Assembly (NCBI GenBank): GCA_003427395.1
Contig: BFEA01000024.1
Coordinates: 4,342,946 to 4,368,388, forward strand
Reading direction: 5' to 3'
DNA: 25,443 nucleotides
From: Chara braunii
Lineage: Eukaryota; Streptophyta; Charophyceae; Charales; Characeae
In this document: positions 17,540 through 25,443 of the stretch, piece by piece
How positions within the stretch are numbered: the first letter of the stretch is position 1
Layout of the letters: every line of letters starts with the position of its first letter
Made by a program: the position numbers and the translations under genes
The notes under the pieces: generated by a model
The model's database searches: none
What the model saw: the letters and a program-made list of their open reading frames with translations, nothing else
Told to the model about the DNA's origin: nothing

Positions 17540-17730
17540 TCTTGATGATCGTGTGGCCGGAATCGGCCACGCCCAACTGCCTTGGGCTGCTCCAAAAGGA
17601 GCTAGCCCGATAGGACGCTTGCAGTCGGGCTTGATCCCGGTATCTGCCGAGTAAGAGTCATGTGCGATAACCTACTGGGCTAGCTCCTATCACGACAGTG
17701 ATAGGAGCAGCTCTTCTATATGAAGAGCAC
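17540..17730 (+). repeat. Multi-hairpin unit B
   Basis: Diverged copy of unit A, offset 239-246 bp. Hairpin I: GTGTGGCC (17551-17558) / GGCCACGC (17565-17572) around GGAATC, which is conserved in A. Hairpin II: GGGCTGCTCC (17584-17593), AAAA, GGAGCTAGCCC (17598-17608). Hairpin IV: GCTCCTATCAC (17683-17693) / GTGATAGGAGC (17698-17708) around GACA. GGGCTAGCTCC (17677-17687) again exactly complements the second arm of II. The unit A hairpin III is weak here. A new hairpin GCTCTTC (17710-17716) / GAAGAGC (17722-17728) follows. Compared with A, at least five base pairs changed on both sides. Confidence 0.88.
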
Positions 17731-17778
17731 GCCCAATCAGGTTTCCCCCATATCGTGACCTTGTAGGCTTTGCCTGTC

Positions 17779-17853
17779 TGTAGCCTTGCAGGCCCAGCCT
17801 GCCTGCGGCCCTGCAGGCCTAGCCTACTTGTGGCCCTGCATGCTCAGTTGGCC
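17779..17853. repeat. 25-bp tandem repeat, 3 copies
   Basis: TGYRGCCYTGCAGGCCYAGC-like units at 17779-17803, 17804-17828 and 17829-17853, with the third more diverged. Each contains the palindromic core GCAGGC/GCATGC. It directly follows the multi-hairpin units. Confidence 0.85.
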
Positions 17854-17990
17854 GCGTGACCTTGGCATCGACCTGTCAACCCCCTGGCTCGATGTCAACC
17901 CCCGCGGCCCTAAAATTAAAACCCTTCTTCCCCCTGCGTCGTGGTCCTATACCCGACGCACCCCTCTTTTTAGCCTACTTAGGCCCTGAA

Positions 17991-18014
17991 TCGCGCGGCT
18001 GCTAAGCCGCGCGA
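17991..18014. other. 9-bp perfect GC hairpin
   Basis: TCGCGCGGC (17991-17999) pairs with GCCGCGCGA (18006-18014) around TGCTAA. Like the hairpin at 16894-16913, its 3' arm runs into GCGACATT-type sequence followed by T-rich DNA. Confidence 0.9.
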
Positions 18015-18290
18015 CATTATTTTAGGTAGACTAGGTCTAGCTTCAGTCTTTCCATGACCACGCACTACTGCGCCCTCGTGGAGGACCACGAACGACAGGT
18101 GGTACTACCGACTCCGGCTGTTTCGAACGAATGTCGATGACGTCATGCGTCAACGACGTCCTACGCCAACAACGTCAGGCTTTAGGTCTCTCAGTTATAG
18201 GGTTGGTCTGAATAACTTTGGCAACGTCAATCTCATAATGTTCCTCAAATCCAACGAAAAGAGTCGGACAGCTTCTGACCTTGAAAATCT

Positions 18291-18378
18291 CGGGTAGAAA
18301 CCCTCACAGGGGTTTCTGTCCCGACACCGTGTCCGATGGCAAGGAGGGGGCTCATGACCTTCCACGGGAGTGATGAGT
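18291..18378. other. Hairpin pair
   Basis: CGGG (18291-18294) and AGAAACCC (18296-18303) pair with GGGTTTCT (18310-18317) and CCCG (18320-18323), 12 bp in all. Downstream, GGGGGCTCAT near 18345 pairs with ATGAGTCCCC near 18370 with one mismatch. Confidence 0.8.
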
Positions 18379-19042
18379 CCCCTATCGATGCGGCCACGAG
18401 TGCTCCCATTTTGGGCCCAATACTAATTGCACCTCACCGGTTAAGCTCACGGTGACCGAAGTGCAAAGAACGGGCAATCTAGGCCGCCTATTTATAACCA
18501 AGAATTTGAAACTAAACCGTTTGTTCCGCCGTGAAATGACCGTAGGAGAGGGAATGAGAAATTCAAAATAATTAAATGAAAGACGAAAATCAACAAAAGG
18601 AAAAGATCGAAAAAGGAACACCGCGACTGTCGTATCAGCATTCTCCACAATCAAGGCTCAAGATTAGATATATATCCAAGACTCGGTGTTTCTTTTTCAA
18701 CTTCCCCATTTTCCACTTTCTTTCCCTTTATATTTTTCTTTCCCCCTTTTTAGCTCTTTATCCCATAACCCGACTACAGGAACTTGACGCTCATTTGAAA
18801 AGACCACACAAATCCTTCCACTCTCGCATCCCTAGGCGAGACCTGCGGCTACCACGGCCACGGGCCGGTTGTGCTCTACTGTAGAGCAAGCACCGAGCCT
18901 GCGTGAACCAATGGATAGTCCAATGGTGCACCCACCCTTTTGTCAGTGGAATCGTCGACTGGACCAGTCCCTCAGCGGGGTGCAACCCAAGCGAACCTGG
19001 CATGCCGCAGTTCTAGTGAGTGGGGATCTAGCACGCTGTCCC
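18324..19042. other. Gene-free stretch
   Basis: No supportable gene. AT-rich at 18480-18760. It includes the palindrome TGCTCTAC-T-GTAGAGCA (18872-18888). A CRE-like TGACGTCA lies just upstream, near 18139. Confidence 0.55.
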
Positions 19043-19304
19043 CGTGAGCAGGGAGCTGATACGCAGCGGAAGTCATAAGTCAGTTTATGGTACACAGTGG
19101 AGTGAACTGAAATTCTGTTCACAACGGAGGTTCGTGAGCAGGCGCCTGGTACGCAGCGGAGGGCCGAGACACCGCGCCCTCCGACATGATACCAAACCCC
19201 CGCCCAACATCCCCGCCAGGCCAAAAGAAGTAGGCAGTTTAGTATAAAACAAAAAGGACCGATAGTTCGTTCATTCAGTCATTCATGGTGCGATTCACAG
19301 CGGA
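19043..19304 (+). promoter_or_regulatory. Promoter-like region: repeated ACGCAGCGGA motif and TATA box
   Basis: The motif ACGCAGCGGA or a close variant occurs five times, at 19061-19070, 19092-19101, 19119-19128, 19151-19160 and 19295-19304. The first and fourth lie within a 28-bp direct repeat (19043-19070 and 19133-19160) that starts GTGAGCAGG. A TATA box, TATAAAA, is at 19243-19249, downstream of four of the motifs. A pyrimidine tract ending TTTTGCAG (about 19365-19385) looks like a splice acceptor. The arrangement resembles a Pol II promoter, possibly of an LTR, driving the ORF at 19554. No factor is identified. Confidence 0.5.
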
Positions 19305-19553
19305 ACCTTTCTCATCGTTATTCTGCGTTGGCGATCGACACACACTTATCGCACCGCACGCATCATCTTCTTTTCACTTTTGCAGAACACTTTCCTTTCC
19401 CATGCAGTAGGGTTGTGTGATCCGCGCTATTGCTTCCCTCTTTCTCCTTTAATAGTGCGGCCCTCTTTACTCTTACGATGTTCTCTTCTCTGTCTTCATT
19501 GCTGCGCACCTTTTCTTTTCACTTCTTTCCCAACTGTAATTTCATCTTGTGCC

Positions 19554-19814
19554 ATGCCTGAGGCACGTCGTGGACCGGGAAGAGGGAGAGGCAGAACAGG
19601 GGGGAAGGCTCTTGAGGAGCCAGTACCGCGTGCCAGAAAACACATCAACTCGGAGGAGGAGGAAGAAGAGAGATATGGGTATGGGACCCACTCAAGCGCC
19701 TACCCACGCCACTCATTCCCCGGGTGGTATCCCCAACGAGGATGGAATACTAACAAAAAAATACGAGGCGCGCTACAGCGCTCCCGACACTTCCTCTCCT
19801 CCATATTCCCCTAG
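19554..19814 (+). CDS. Short ORF with RG-rich start and Glu6 run, unknown
   Basis: The first ATG (19554) after the TATA box and the acceptor-like site opens 86 codons. The N-terminus is basic and RG-rich (RRGPGRGRGR). An acidic EEEEEE run follows around residues 35-40, then a Tyr/Gly/Pro-rich segment. Near the end a neighbouring frame stays open further, with Ser/Pro-rich sequence (APDTSSPPYSPRAPTTP). A frameshift or an intron may therefore continue the product. I do not recognise the protein. It could be the 5' end of a retroelement gag or a first exon. No domain, signal peptide or membrane segment is visible. Confidence 0.3.
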   Translation: MPEARRGPGRGRGRTGGKALEEPVPRARKHINSEEEEEERYGYGTHSSAYPRHSFPGWYPQRGWNTNKKIRGALQRSRHFLSSIFP

Positions 19815-20500
19815 AGCACCTACCACCCCAGTTATAAGTAAGGCATTAGCGCCTGGTCCATCGCCCTCTATCCCATGTGTGGCTTCTTCTTTGCCCCAAC
19901 TTAACAGTTGCACTCTCAGCTGCATTTTGTCTCTCCTCGTTCTACTCCAGATAGAGTTCATAACTACCATTTACATCTTGGATAAGCTCGACATCTTTTC
20001 TTTGAATTTCTGAATCTTTTTCTTCCCTTGATTTCATAGTCCATTCCATACCTCATAGCATCTCTAGCCTAAGTACTTGAATACCTTGAGGATGGGGACG
20101 TAGGCTCCTCATGAAAGAGGCCGCTCTGTCGGCCACCAAATAAAATTCAAGAAGGGTTATATCTCAATTTTCTTTCCATCTGCAGTTGACTCTGACCTCT
20201 TGCCATCTCGAAATCTGATTTCTTTTCGAGCTTTTGCAGTGGAGAAGTTACCTCGTCTCCCATCTCCGATGGTGGTCTCATGGATACTGTCAACCTGATG
20301 GACAAGCAGACTCTTCCCATCGGCAATATCAAAAGTAGGGCATACCAAACACTTTTTTCTATTCTCTGGCTTGAGTGAGACATCTTCTCAACTTCTCAAG
20401 CTACCTGGGGGATACCAACTTCTCAGACAGGTAAAGGGGGATACCAAACCCCTTCATTTTTCTCTGGTCTGGGAACTTTAGATGAACCTGCATGATCCTG
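19815..20500. other. Gene-free stretch, possibly retroelement-derived
   Basis: No gene I can name. GGGGATACCA appears twice near 20410 and 20438. A minus frame at 20157-20348 (about 63 codons) looks protein-like but is unrecognised and short. The left limit of the element B LTR lies somewhere at or right of this stretch. Confidence 0.4.
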
Positions 20501-21764
20501 CAAAACAGCAGTTCCGTTATGATCGTGGCCAATTTCGGGATACACATTCATCAGATAGTACAATGTCGTCCAATTGCAGAATGAAATGAATGAACTTGAG
20601 AGGAGAGAGAAGGTTAGACGAAGAAGAAGTAAGAAAGAAGAAGAAGATGATATACACCAGCATAGACAAATGATAAGGCTCTTCTTCTTCGCCAAACTCT
20701 CTCTTCCTCCCTGTCTCCTCCTCTCTTATTCACACAAGAAATAATAATACAATGTTGAATGGCTGAACCATAATCAATGTAAGAATCCCTCTTCTGCTGC
20801 AGGTATCACTTGAGGTTCACCATAGCCATGGCCGCCTCTCTCACTCTTCACTCTCATAGGCCGAGGCTATGCGTACTACTAGGCCTTGCCCAGATGCCCA
20901 AAGGACAACCCAAAGCAGGCTGCTCTAGCTCAGGCCGCCATGCCTAGCTCTACCTCGAAGCTTCTTGGTGTAGCTCAACCTCCAGCTGGGACCTTCCTAT
21001 TGCAGCGCCCACCAAGGTGATGAAGATGGCTGCCACCATAGCCAGATAAGTACCTCTGGCGCTCCTCCCTAGCCCTGGCCTTCTTCCTCCTCCGTGTCCT
21101 TGCTCCTTCCCCAGCAGCGCTGCTCCAGCCAGCGCTCCGACCAGTGTGTCGCCAAACTTGCACACCAACAATGAGGCTGGTCTCTTCGCCCAACCTGGAG
21201 ATATAGCGGCCTGCTTGCCTCTTGGGCAGTGACTTCCAGGCCGATCAGCCTTCCAAGCAACCGGGACCTCCTCCCTTTCGGAGGGAAACATCATTGCAAA
21301 CTCTGATATTGCCCGTACAGGCCCTAGACTCAGACTGGTACCCGCCTAGACCTAGCCTACCACTACTGGGCCTCTAAAAATGCCACTTGTCTTCTTCTGC
21401 TCGGCCTCCAGTACCCAGCACATCTACCGCTTCAGGGTGTGGTACCGACCTACCAGCTACTTGTGTGTTTCCCGCTGCTTGAAGTGCTGCAGGCCTCTTA
21501 CCCCGCCACTTGAGTGTTTCCCCCCCTGCAATCCTCAATCCCACGGCCACTGTAAGTACCGACCCTGAGGGCCCAACGAACGAACAAGTGCCCTTGCGGG
21601 CCACACACACACTCAAGCCAACCAGCACTCAGACATACATGCAGTCCAGCAAGCGTGCACACACACAAACTTAGAGAACTTAGTAGCAAGCGGGAAACTC
21701 AGCCTATGAGCAAAACTAAGAAATCAGCCATGTGTTTCAGTCCATGTTTAGTCGGGTCATCACA
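20500..21764 (-). mobile_element. Probable 3' LTR of gypsy element B (left limit uncertain)
   Basis: On the minus strand the pol reading frame ends near 21780 in a purine tract (AGGGGGGAG, about 21766-21778). TGTGATGACCCGAC then begins at 21764. A polypurine tract followed by TG is the standard start of a 3' LTR. The far end (CA on the minus strand) is not determinable because no second LTR lies in the window. 20500 is only a guess. The interval is otherwise gene-free: a GAAGAA-rich patch (20610-20700) and short unrecognised ORFs. Confidence 0.5.
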
Positions 21765-21765
21765 C

Positions 21766-21805
21766 TACTCCCCCCTCAAGAGCGAGGTCCCTTCGAGCGA
21801 GTAAC
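21766..21805 (-). other. Polypurine tract of element B
   Basis: Minus-strand purine run (GAGGGGGGAG) lies between the end of the integrase frame and the TG of the putative LTR. In gypsy elements this tract primes plus-strand DNA synthesis. Confidence 0.6.
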
Positions 21806-23227
21806 TCATTCTGAGTCCCCGACAAACGCATCGTGGGCAAACAAGGCAAAGAGATTTCGAGAATACTCTGTCGCAGCGAGCTTGGCAGAGATTTTAGGTG
21901 CATCATTAGAGGCGATTTGTCGCTCGTAGGCTTTAACAACGCGTGGTGCGCTGAGCAGCAGTTCTCGCTTGGAAATCCAGTATAGATCATCCAACCAGTG
22001 ATACATGAAATGAACCTGGTACTGTCTGTTGCGTTCCTTCCCTACTTGCTGTTTAATTTTGTTTATCATATGTCCACAATTGATTGCATGAGGAATCATG
22101 TCTTCATGGTAATCGAACGATTTAGCATCACGGTGGGGATATCGTTTCAATGCATGAAAAACGGGATATATGCGCGGATGAGGTGGCACAACAACTACAT
22201 ATGAAGTGTCAAAGCTATCTTCGCCAATCACATCCAGAACTTCCCATGGACCCAATCTGCTATCTTCGCCAGGCCTGCCGAGTGTTAAACCATCTGGCTG
22301 CTCAGGGAATAGATAGGAGAGCAGATTACGAATTTGCCAACCGTAATGCAGCCTATTTGGTGTCATGTCGGTGGTGGAATGAATGGAGTTGTTGTACAAC
22401 CCCTTGACCGAATACAGCTCTTCATCCCATGTTTCCTGATCCGGAATGATTAAAGCGCGGAGAAGTTGGGATACAGTCTGGTTGATTTCCTCACCCAAAC
22501 CGTTGGCTTCGGGGTGTCGGCCAGATGTCATGCATAGCCTGAGACCAGGGAGTTGGGAAGTGAAGTCTTTCCATTCAGCACTGATGAAGCGCGGGTCCTG
22601 ATCACTCGTGAGAGTTTTCGAGGTTCCGAACTGCAAAATGTAGTTCTGTTTGAACTCATGGATCACCAATTCAGTTGGAGCATGAGATGGCAAAAAAGGA
22701 ATCAGATTAAGAAATTTAGAGAAGCGGTCAACAATCACCATGACTTATGAATAGCCGTTCTTACTTACCTTTTCCATGTCGGTGAAGTCGATGGAGACAG
22801 ACTCCCCGGGACCATCGGGAATGGGAAGGGGTGTAAGTAGCCCCATGGGCTTTTGTCTACATGGTTTGATTCGTTGACAGACTTGACATTCAGCCACAAA
22901 CTTTTCAGCAGATCCCTTCATGTAAGGCCAATCAAACTGTCTCAATAGGTTTCCGTATGTCTTTGCCATGCCGAAGTGTCCACTACGGCCATGAGCCAAG
23001 TCCAGAAAGTGTGTGCGGAGAGGCTCATGGTTGGGCACACACAAACGGTCGTGGTTCCCGTAGCGACGGAAAATCAGTCCTCCATACTCGTGAAAATCAG
23101 GCTGACTGTTGGGGTCAGCCCGCAACTGCTCAAGGATGGGACTAAAGTCCGGATCCTTAGCAGTGTGGTCTACGATCTCCTCCTTCAGTTTCTTCTGGAG
23201 GTCGTAGGAATTCACAAGCCAAGTCAT
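21806..23227 (-). pseudogene. Ty3/gypsy element B: integrase with chromodomain-like tail
   Basis: The zinc finger is H79, H84, C114 and C117 in the first 160 residues (HGRSGH, ECQVCQ). The first catalytic Asp is in VSIDFTDM. An in-frame TAA (22745-22747) then interrupts the core, and the same frame resumes at VMVIVDRFSKF. The second Asp is in SDQDPRF and the Glu in GLGEEINQ, so the triad is kept. The Asp-Glu gap is 36 residues where the family normally has 35. After the core come a GPW variant of the GPY/F module (LGPWEVLDVIG, YPVFHALKRYP) and a tail, YQVHFMYHWLDDLYWISKRE. The tail looks like a divergent chromodomain and lacks the first aromatic. The start is set by frame; 23227 follows the lesion at the RNase H end. 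It is dead because of the stop. Confidence 0.92.
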
Positions 23228-23891
23228 GTACTCATATAACAGCCCTGTTTGTGCCTTAACTTGAAGTAAAAAATGTCAATTTCATGGAACCAGCGAAGTA
23301 ATGTAGGGGACAGGGTAGTCTGATCTTTGATCCACTTCAAAGTCTCATGATCTGATAACACTTTGAAGTGGCGTCCCAAAAGATAGTGCTTCCAATCGTC
23401 CAAAGCCATACGCAAAGCATAGAGCTCAGGCATGTAGGTGGAAGTGGCTACCTTTTCGCTGGGCATGCGTTTGCTGTAGTATTCGAGCGACCGCAAGCCA
23501 TCACCGTCATTTTGCTGCAGCACTGCACCAATTCCATACTGGCTTGCATCCGTAGTAATTACGAATGTCCGTTTGGAATCCGCAATGCGGAGTACAGGGT
23601 AACTTACCAAAGCCTCTTTCAAGGCTTGAAAGGTGTCCTCGCATGTGGTATCCCAAGCGTAGGGAAAGTTCTTACTTCTTAACCGGGACAATGGGCGAGC
23701 AACAATAGAGAAGCGGGGCACAAACTTCCGGTAGTACGACGCGAGACGAAGGAACGAGCACAGTTCGTGGATGTTCACGGGCTGAGGTCAATTGCGTTTG
23801 ACCTCAACCTTGGTTGCCTCAGGCTCTAGGCCTGCAGCAGACAACCGATGCCCAAGATAGATGACGCTATCCCTCCCAAACTCGGATTTCT
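23224..23891 (-). pseudogene. Ty3/gypsy element B: RT connection and RNase H
   Basis: The minus frame reads the end of the RT thumb (YLGHRLSAAGLEPEATKVE), then a TGA (23788-23790), then PQPVNIHELCSFLRLASYYRKF. RNase H follows with Asp in ITTDASQYG, Glu in MPELYALRMA and Asp in LSDHETLKW, so its acidic residues are kept. The domain breaks off at KLRHKQG. The usual ADALSR block is absent and the next frame starts directly with MTWLVNSYDL, so a short deletion with a frame change lies near 23225-23235. In the family, RNase H removes the RNA strand during reverse transcription. Confidence 0.9.
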
Positions 23892-24797
23892 CTAAAAGCT
23901 GAGATGGAGTTCCGTCTGCTTGAGGATGGTGAACACTTCCTCAAGGTGCTTTATGTGTTCCTCCATGAATTTAATGAAGATCAGAATATCATCAAGGTAT
24001 ACCACCACGAACCGGCCAATCTGTTCGCAGAGGACCTTGTCCATGAGGCTTTGAAAGGTGGCCGGTGCGTTCGTGAGACCGAAGGGCATTACGGTAAACT
24101 CATAAAGCCCATCGCGTGTTTTGAACGCAGTCTTGTGCTGGTCCGCATGATCAACTTCAATCTGGTGATAGCCAGACTTGAGATCGATCTTGGAGAAGAC
24201 CTTGCACCCACATGCAGCATCAAGCAAGTCATCTATGCGAGGCAATGAATAGGCGTTCTTTCTTGTGATGCGGTTTAGACCGCGATAGTCAATACACATG
24301 CGAAACTTGCCTCCTTTCTTCGGGACAAACAAAATAGGAGCACAAAATTCAGACTCATTGGACTTGATCCAACCCTTGTCGATCATTTCATCAATCTGTC
24401 TCCGGAGTTCCTCCAACTCGCCGGATCCCATTCGGTATATGGAGCCTTTTGGAGGAACACCACCTTCGACCAACTCGATGGTGTGTCGGACCGATCGCGT
24501 GGGAACTGCACGTGGTTCGCCCAGAACTTCTGGGAACCGATCAAGTAGGTTTTGGATGCTTGTTGGGACCGGTGGGGGTGAAGGGTCAGCAAAAGGGTCA
24601 CCTAGATCAGGTCGCAGGTTGTGAATGGAGGCGACTGAATATGAAGTAGAATCATTTGGATTACGGGTAGGTAAAGAAGTAGAAGGGTTAAAAGTAGAAT
24701 CACTAGATGTAGTATTGGTACTAGCCGCAAAAGTAGATGGCACATGAGTAGGGCGAACAAAGGCAACATACAATTGTTCATCCTCTTTATGCTTGCA
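23892..24797 (-). pseudogene. Ty3/gypsy element B: reverse transcriptase
   Basis: The frame is open from a TGA at 24798-24800 to a frameshift at about 23890. Residue numbers count from the Leu codon at 24773. An N-terminal linker rich in Ser/Thr/Pro (about 10-75) precedes the RT: FPEVLGEP, CAPILFVPKKGG, RMCIDYRGLN, FSKIDLKSGYHQI with catalytic Asp197, MPFGLTNAPATF, and VVYLDDILIF with the catalytic DD at 261-262. The fingers and palm look intact. The thumb continues in another frame after LHLSF. Upstream, sequence before the TGA still reads element-like (AMQFCKK), then hits the CAGA microsatellite at 24862. Gag and protease are therefore missing. The intact motifs and few lesions suggest element B is younger than A. 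Confidence 0.95.
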
Positions 24798-24858
24798 TCA
24801 TTTCTTGCAGAACTGCATGGCATTCAGAAAAGTCACTGGGACTCGTGCTTCTCATCCC

Positions 24859-24861
<3 letters not shown>

Positions 24862-24903
<42 letters not shown>

Positions 24904-25285
24904 AACAAACAGACAGACAAATAGACAGATAGACAGACAGACAGACAAGAGGGGGAGGACAGACAGGAGGGGGAGGACAGACAAACTGACTAACTGACTG
25001 ACTGACAGACAGACAGATTGAAAGGAGGGGGGGGACAGACAGACAGACAGTACGATGGGCGGAGGACAGACAGACAGACAGACAGGGGGGGGAGGACAGA
25101 CAGACTGACTGACTGACAGACAGACAGACTGACTGACTGACAAACAGACAGATAGACAGACACAGACAAACAGACAGAAAGGAGGGGGAGGACAGACAGA
25201 CTAACAGACAGACAGACAGATTGATTGGCAGATAGACAGACAGAAAGGAGGGGGAGGACAGACAGACAGACAGACAGACAGTACC
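24862..25285. repeat. CAGA/GACT tetranucleotide microsatellite with GGGGGAGG inserts
   Basis: Runs of (CAGA)n and (GACT)n with sporadic CAAA, ATAG and ATTG variants. They are punctuated five or more times by a G-rich block of the form AGGAGGGGGAGGACAGACAG (near 24951, 24970, 25024, 25183, 25246). It is purine-rich on the plus strand apart from C. ORFs across it translate the repeat and are not genes. It truncates gypsy element B on its 5' side. Confidence 0.95.
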
Positions 25286-25354
25286 GCGGGAGGGGTAGGA
25301 GGAGATATATGTGACTAAATACTGACCATATATATTATATATACCAGGGTAACC

Positions 25355-25443
25355 GGCGTTCGGGACGGGCCGAATGCCCGAACCCGAACGCCCGAACGTA
25401 TGGGACCCCTTGGGGATGCGTTCGGCTGTTCGGGCCGAACGCA
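25355..25443. other. CGTTCGGG / CCCGAACG palindrome cluster
   Basis: GGCGTTCGGG (25355-25364) pairs perfectly with CCCGAACGCC (25383-25392). TGCGTTCGG (25417-25425) pairs perfectly with CCGAACGCA (25435-25443). Extra half copies (GGGCCGAATGCCCGAA, TGTTCGGG) lie between. The last arm ends on the final base of the window, so the structure may continue outside. Confidence 0.88.

Noticed and set aside
17369-17640. tRNA or tRNA-derived SINE in the multi-hairpin units (B-box-like GATTCGACCCC, GGCTTGATCCC)
   Set aside because: No A-box at the right distance and no cloverleaf. The matches are partial.
18130-18180. as-1/CRE enhancer (TGACGTCA and nearby CGTCA repeats)
   Set aside because: A short motif in a CGTC-rich patch with no promoter or gene next to it.
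24787-25143. Minus-strand Ser/Val/Cys-rich ORF
   Set aside because: A translation of the CAGA microsatellite.

Overview
The window looks like repeat-dense, gene-poor eukaryotic nuclear DNA. Reasons: three separate remnants of Ty3/gypsy (Metaviridae-type) retrotransposon polyproteins, all on the minus strand; long microsatellites (AG, TG, CAGA); minisatellites; homopolymer T and C tracts; and no bacterial-style gene packing. Chromodomain-bearing gypsy elements (chromoviruses) are typical of plants, algae and fungi, so a streptophyte plant/alga or a fungus is my inference. The sequence alone does not decide it. I found no intact host gene.

Layout. 1-700: AG microsatellite, a near-perfect hairpin and a 33-bp tandem repeat. 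1095-1958 (minus): integrase tail plus chromodomain of a gypsy element. 1962-5440: no recognisable gene. 5754-7571: ten copies of a hairpin with an almost invariant 19-nt apical sequence and stems that vary with compensating changes, in two clusters of five separated by about 1 kb. 7866-8234: three tandem units at a strict 123-bp period, each with a hairpin. 8235-10020: no gene. 10027-10463 and 13451-13901: an inverted pair of about 440-bp repeats enclosing gypsy element A (10466-12056, minus; RNase H, integrase and start of its C-terminal domain) and gene-free DNA. 13902-15420: no gene, two short tandem duplications. 15830-16372: 54-bp minisatellite. 16695-18323: a belt of perfect palindromes, a 154-nt foldback, and a duplicated 240-bp unit made of several hairpins whose stems co-vary. 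19043-19814: promoter-like region with repeated motifs, a TATA box and a short acidic ORF. About 20.5-24.8 kb: gypsy element B (minus; RT, RNase H, integrase, chromodomain-like tail, polypurine tract, start of the 3' LTR). 24862-25285: CAGA-type microsatellite. 25355-25443: CGTTCGGG palindromes running to the window end.

The recognisable genes all belong to retrotransposons and are broken (in-frame stops, frameshifts, a lost catalytic Glu, truncations), so they form no working host pathway. The most unusual content is non-coding: two unrelated families of stem-loops (5.75-7.57 kb and 17.3-17.73 kb) in which both arms of the stem change together while the apical sequence stays fixed. That is the signature of a conserved RNA, or of a DNA cruciform, and I cannot match it to a family I know.
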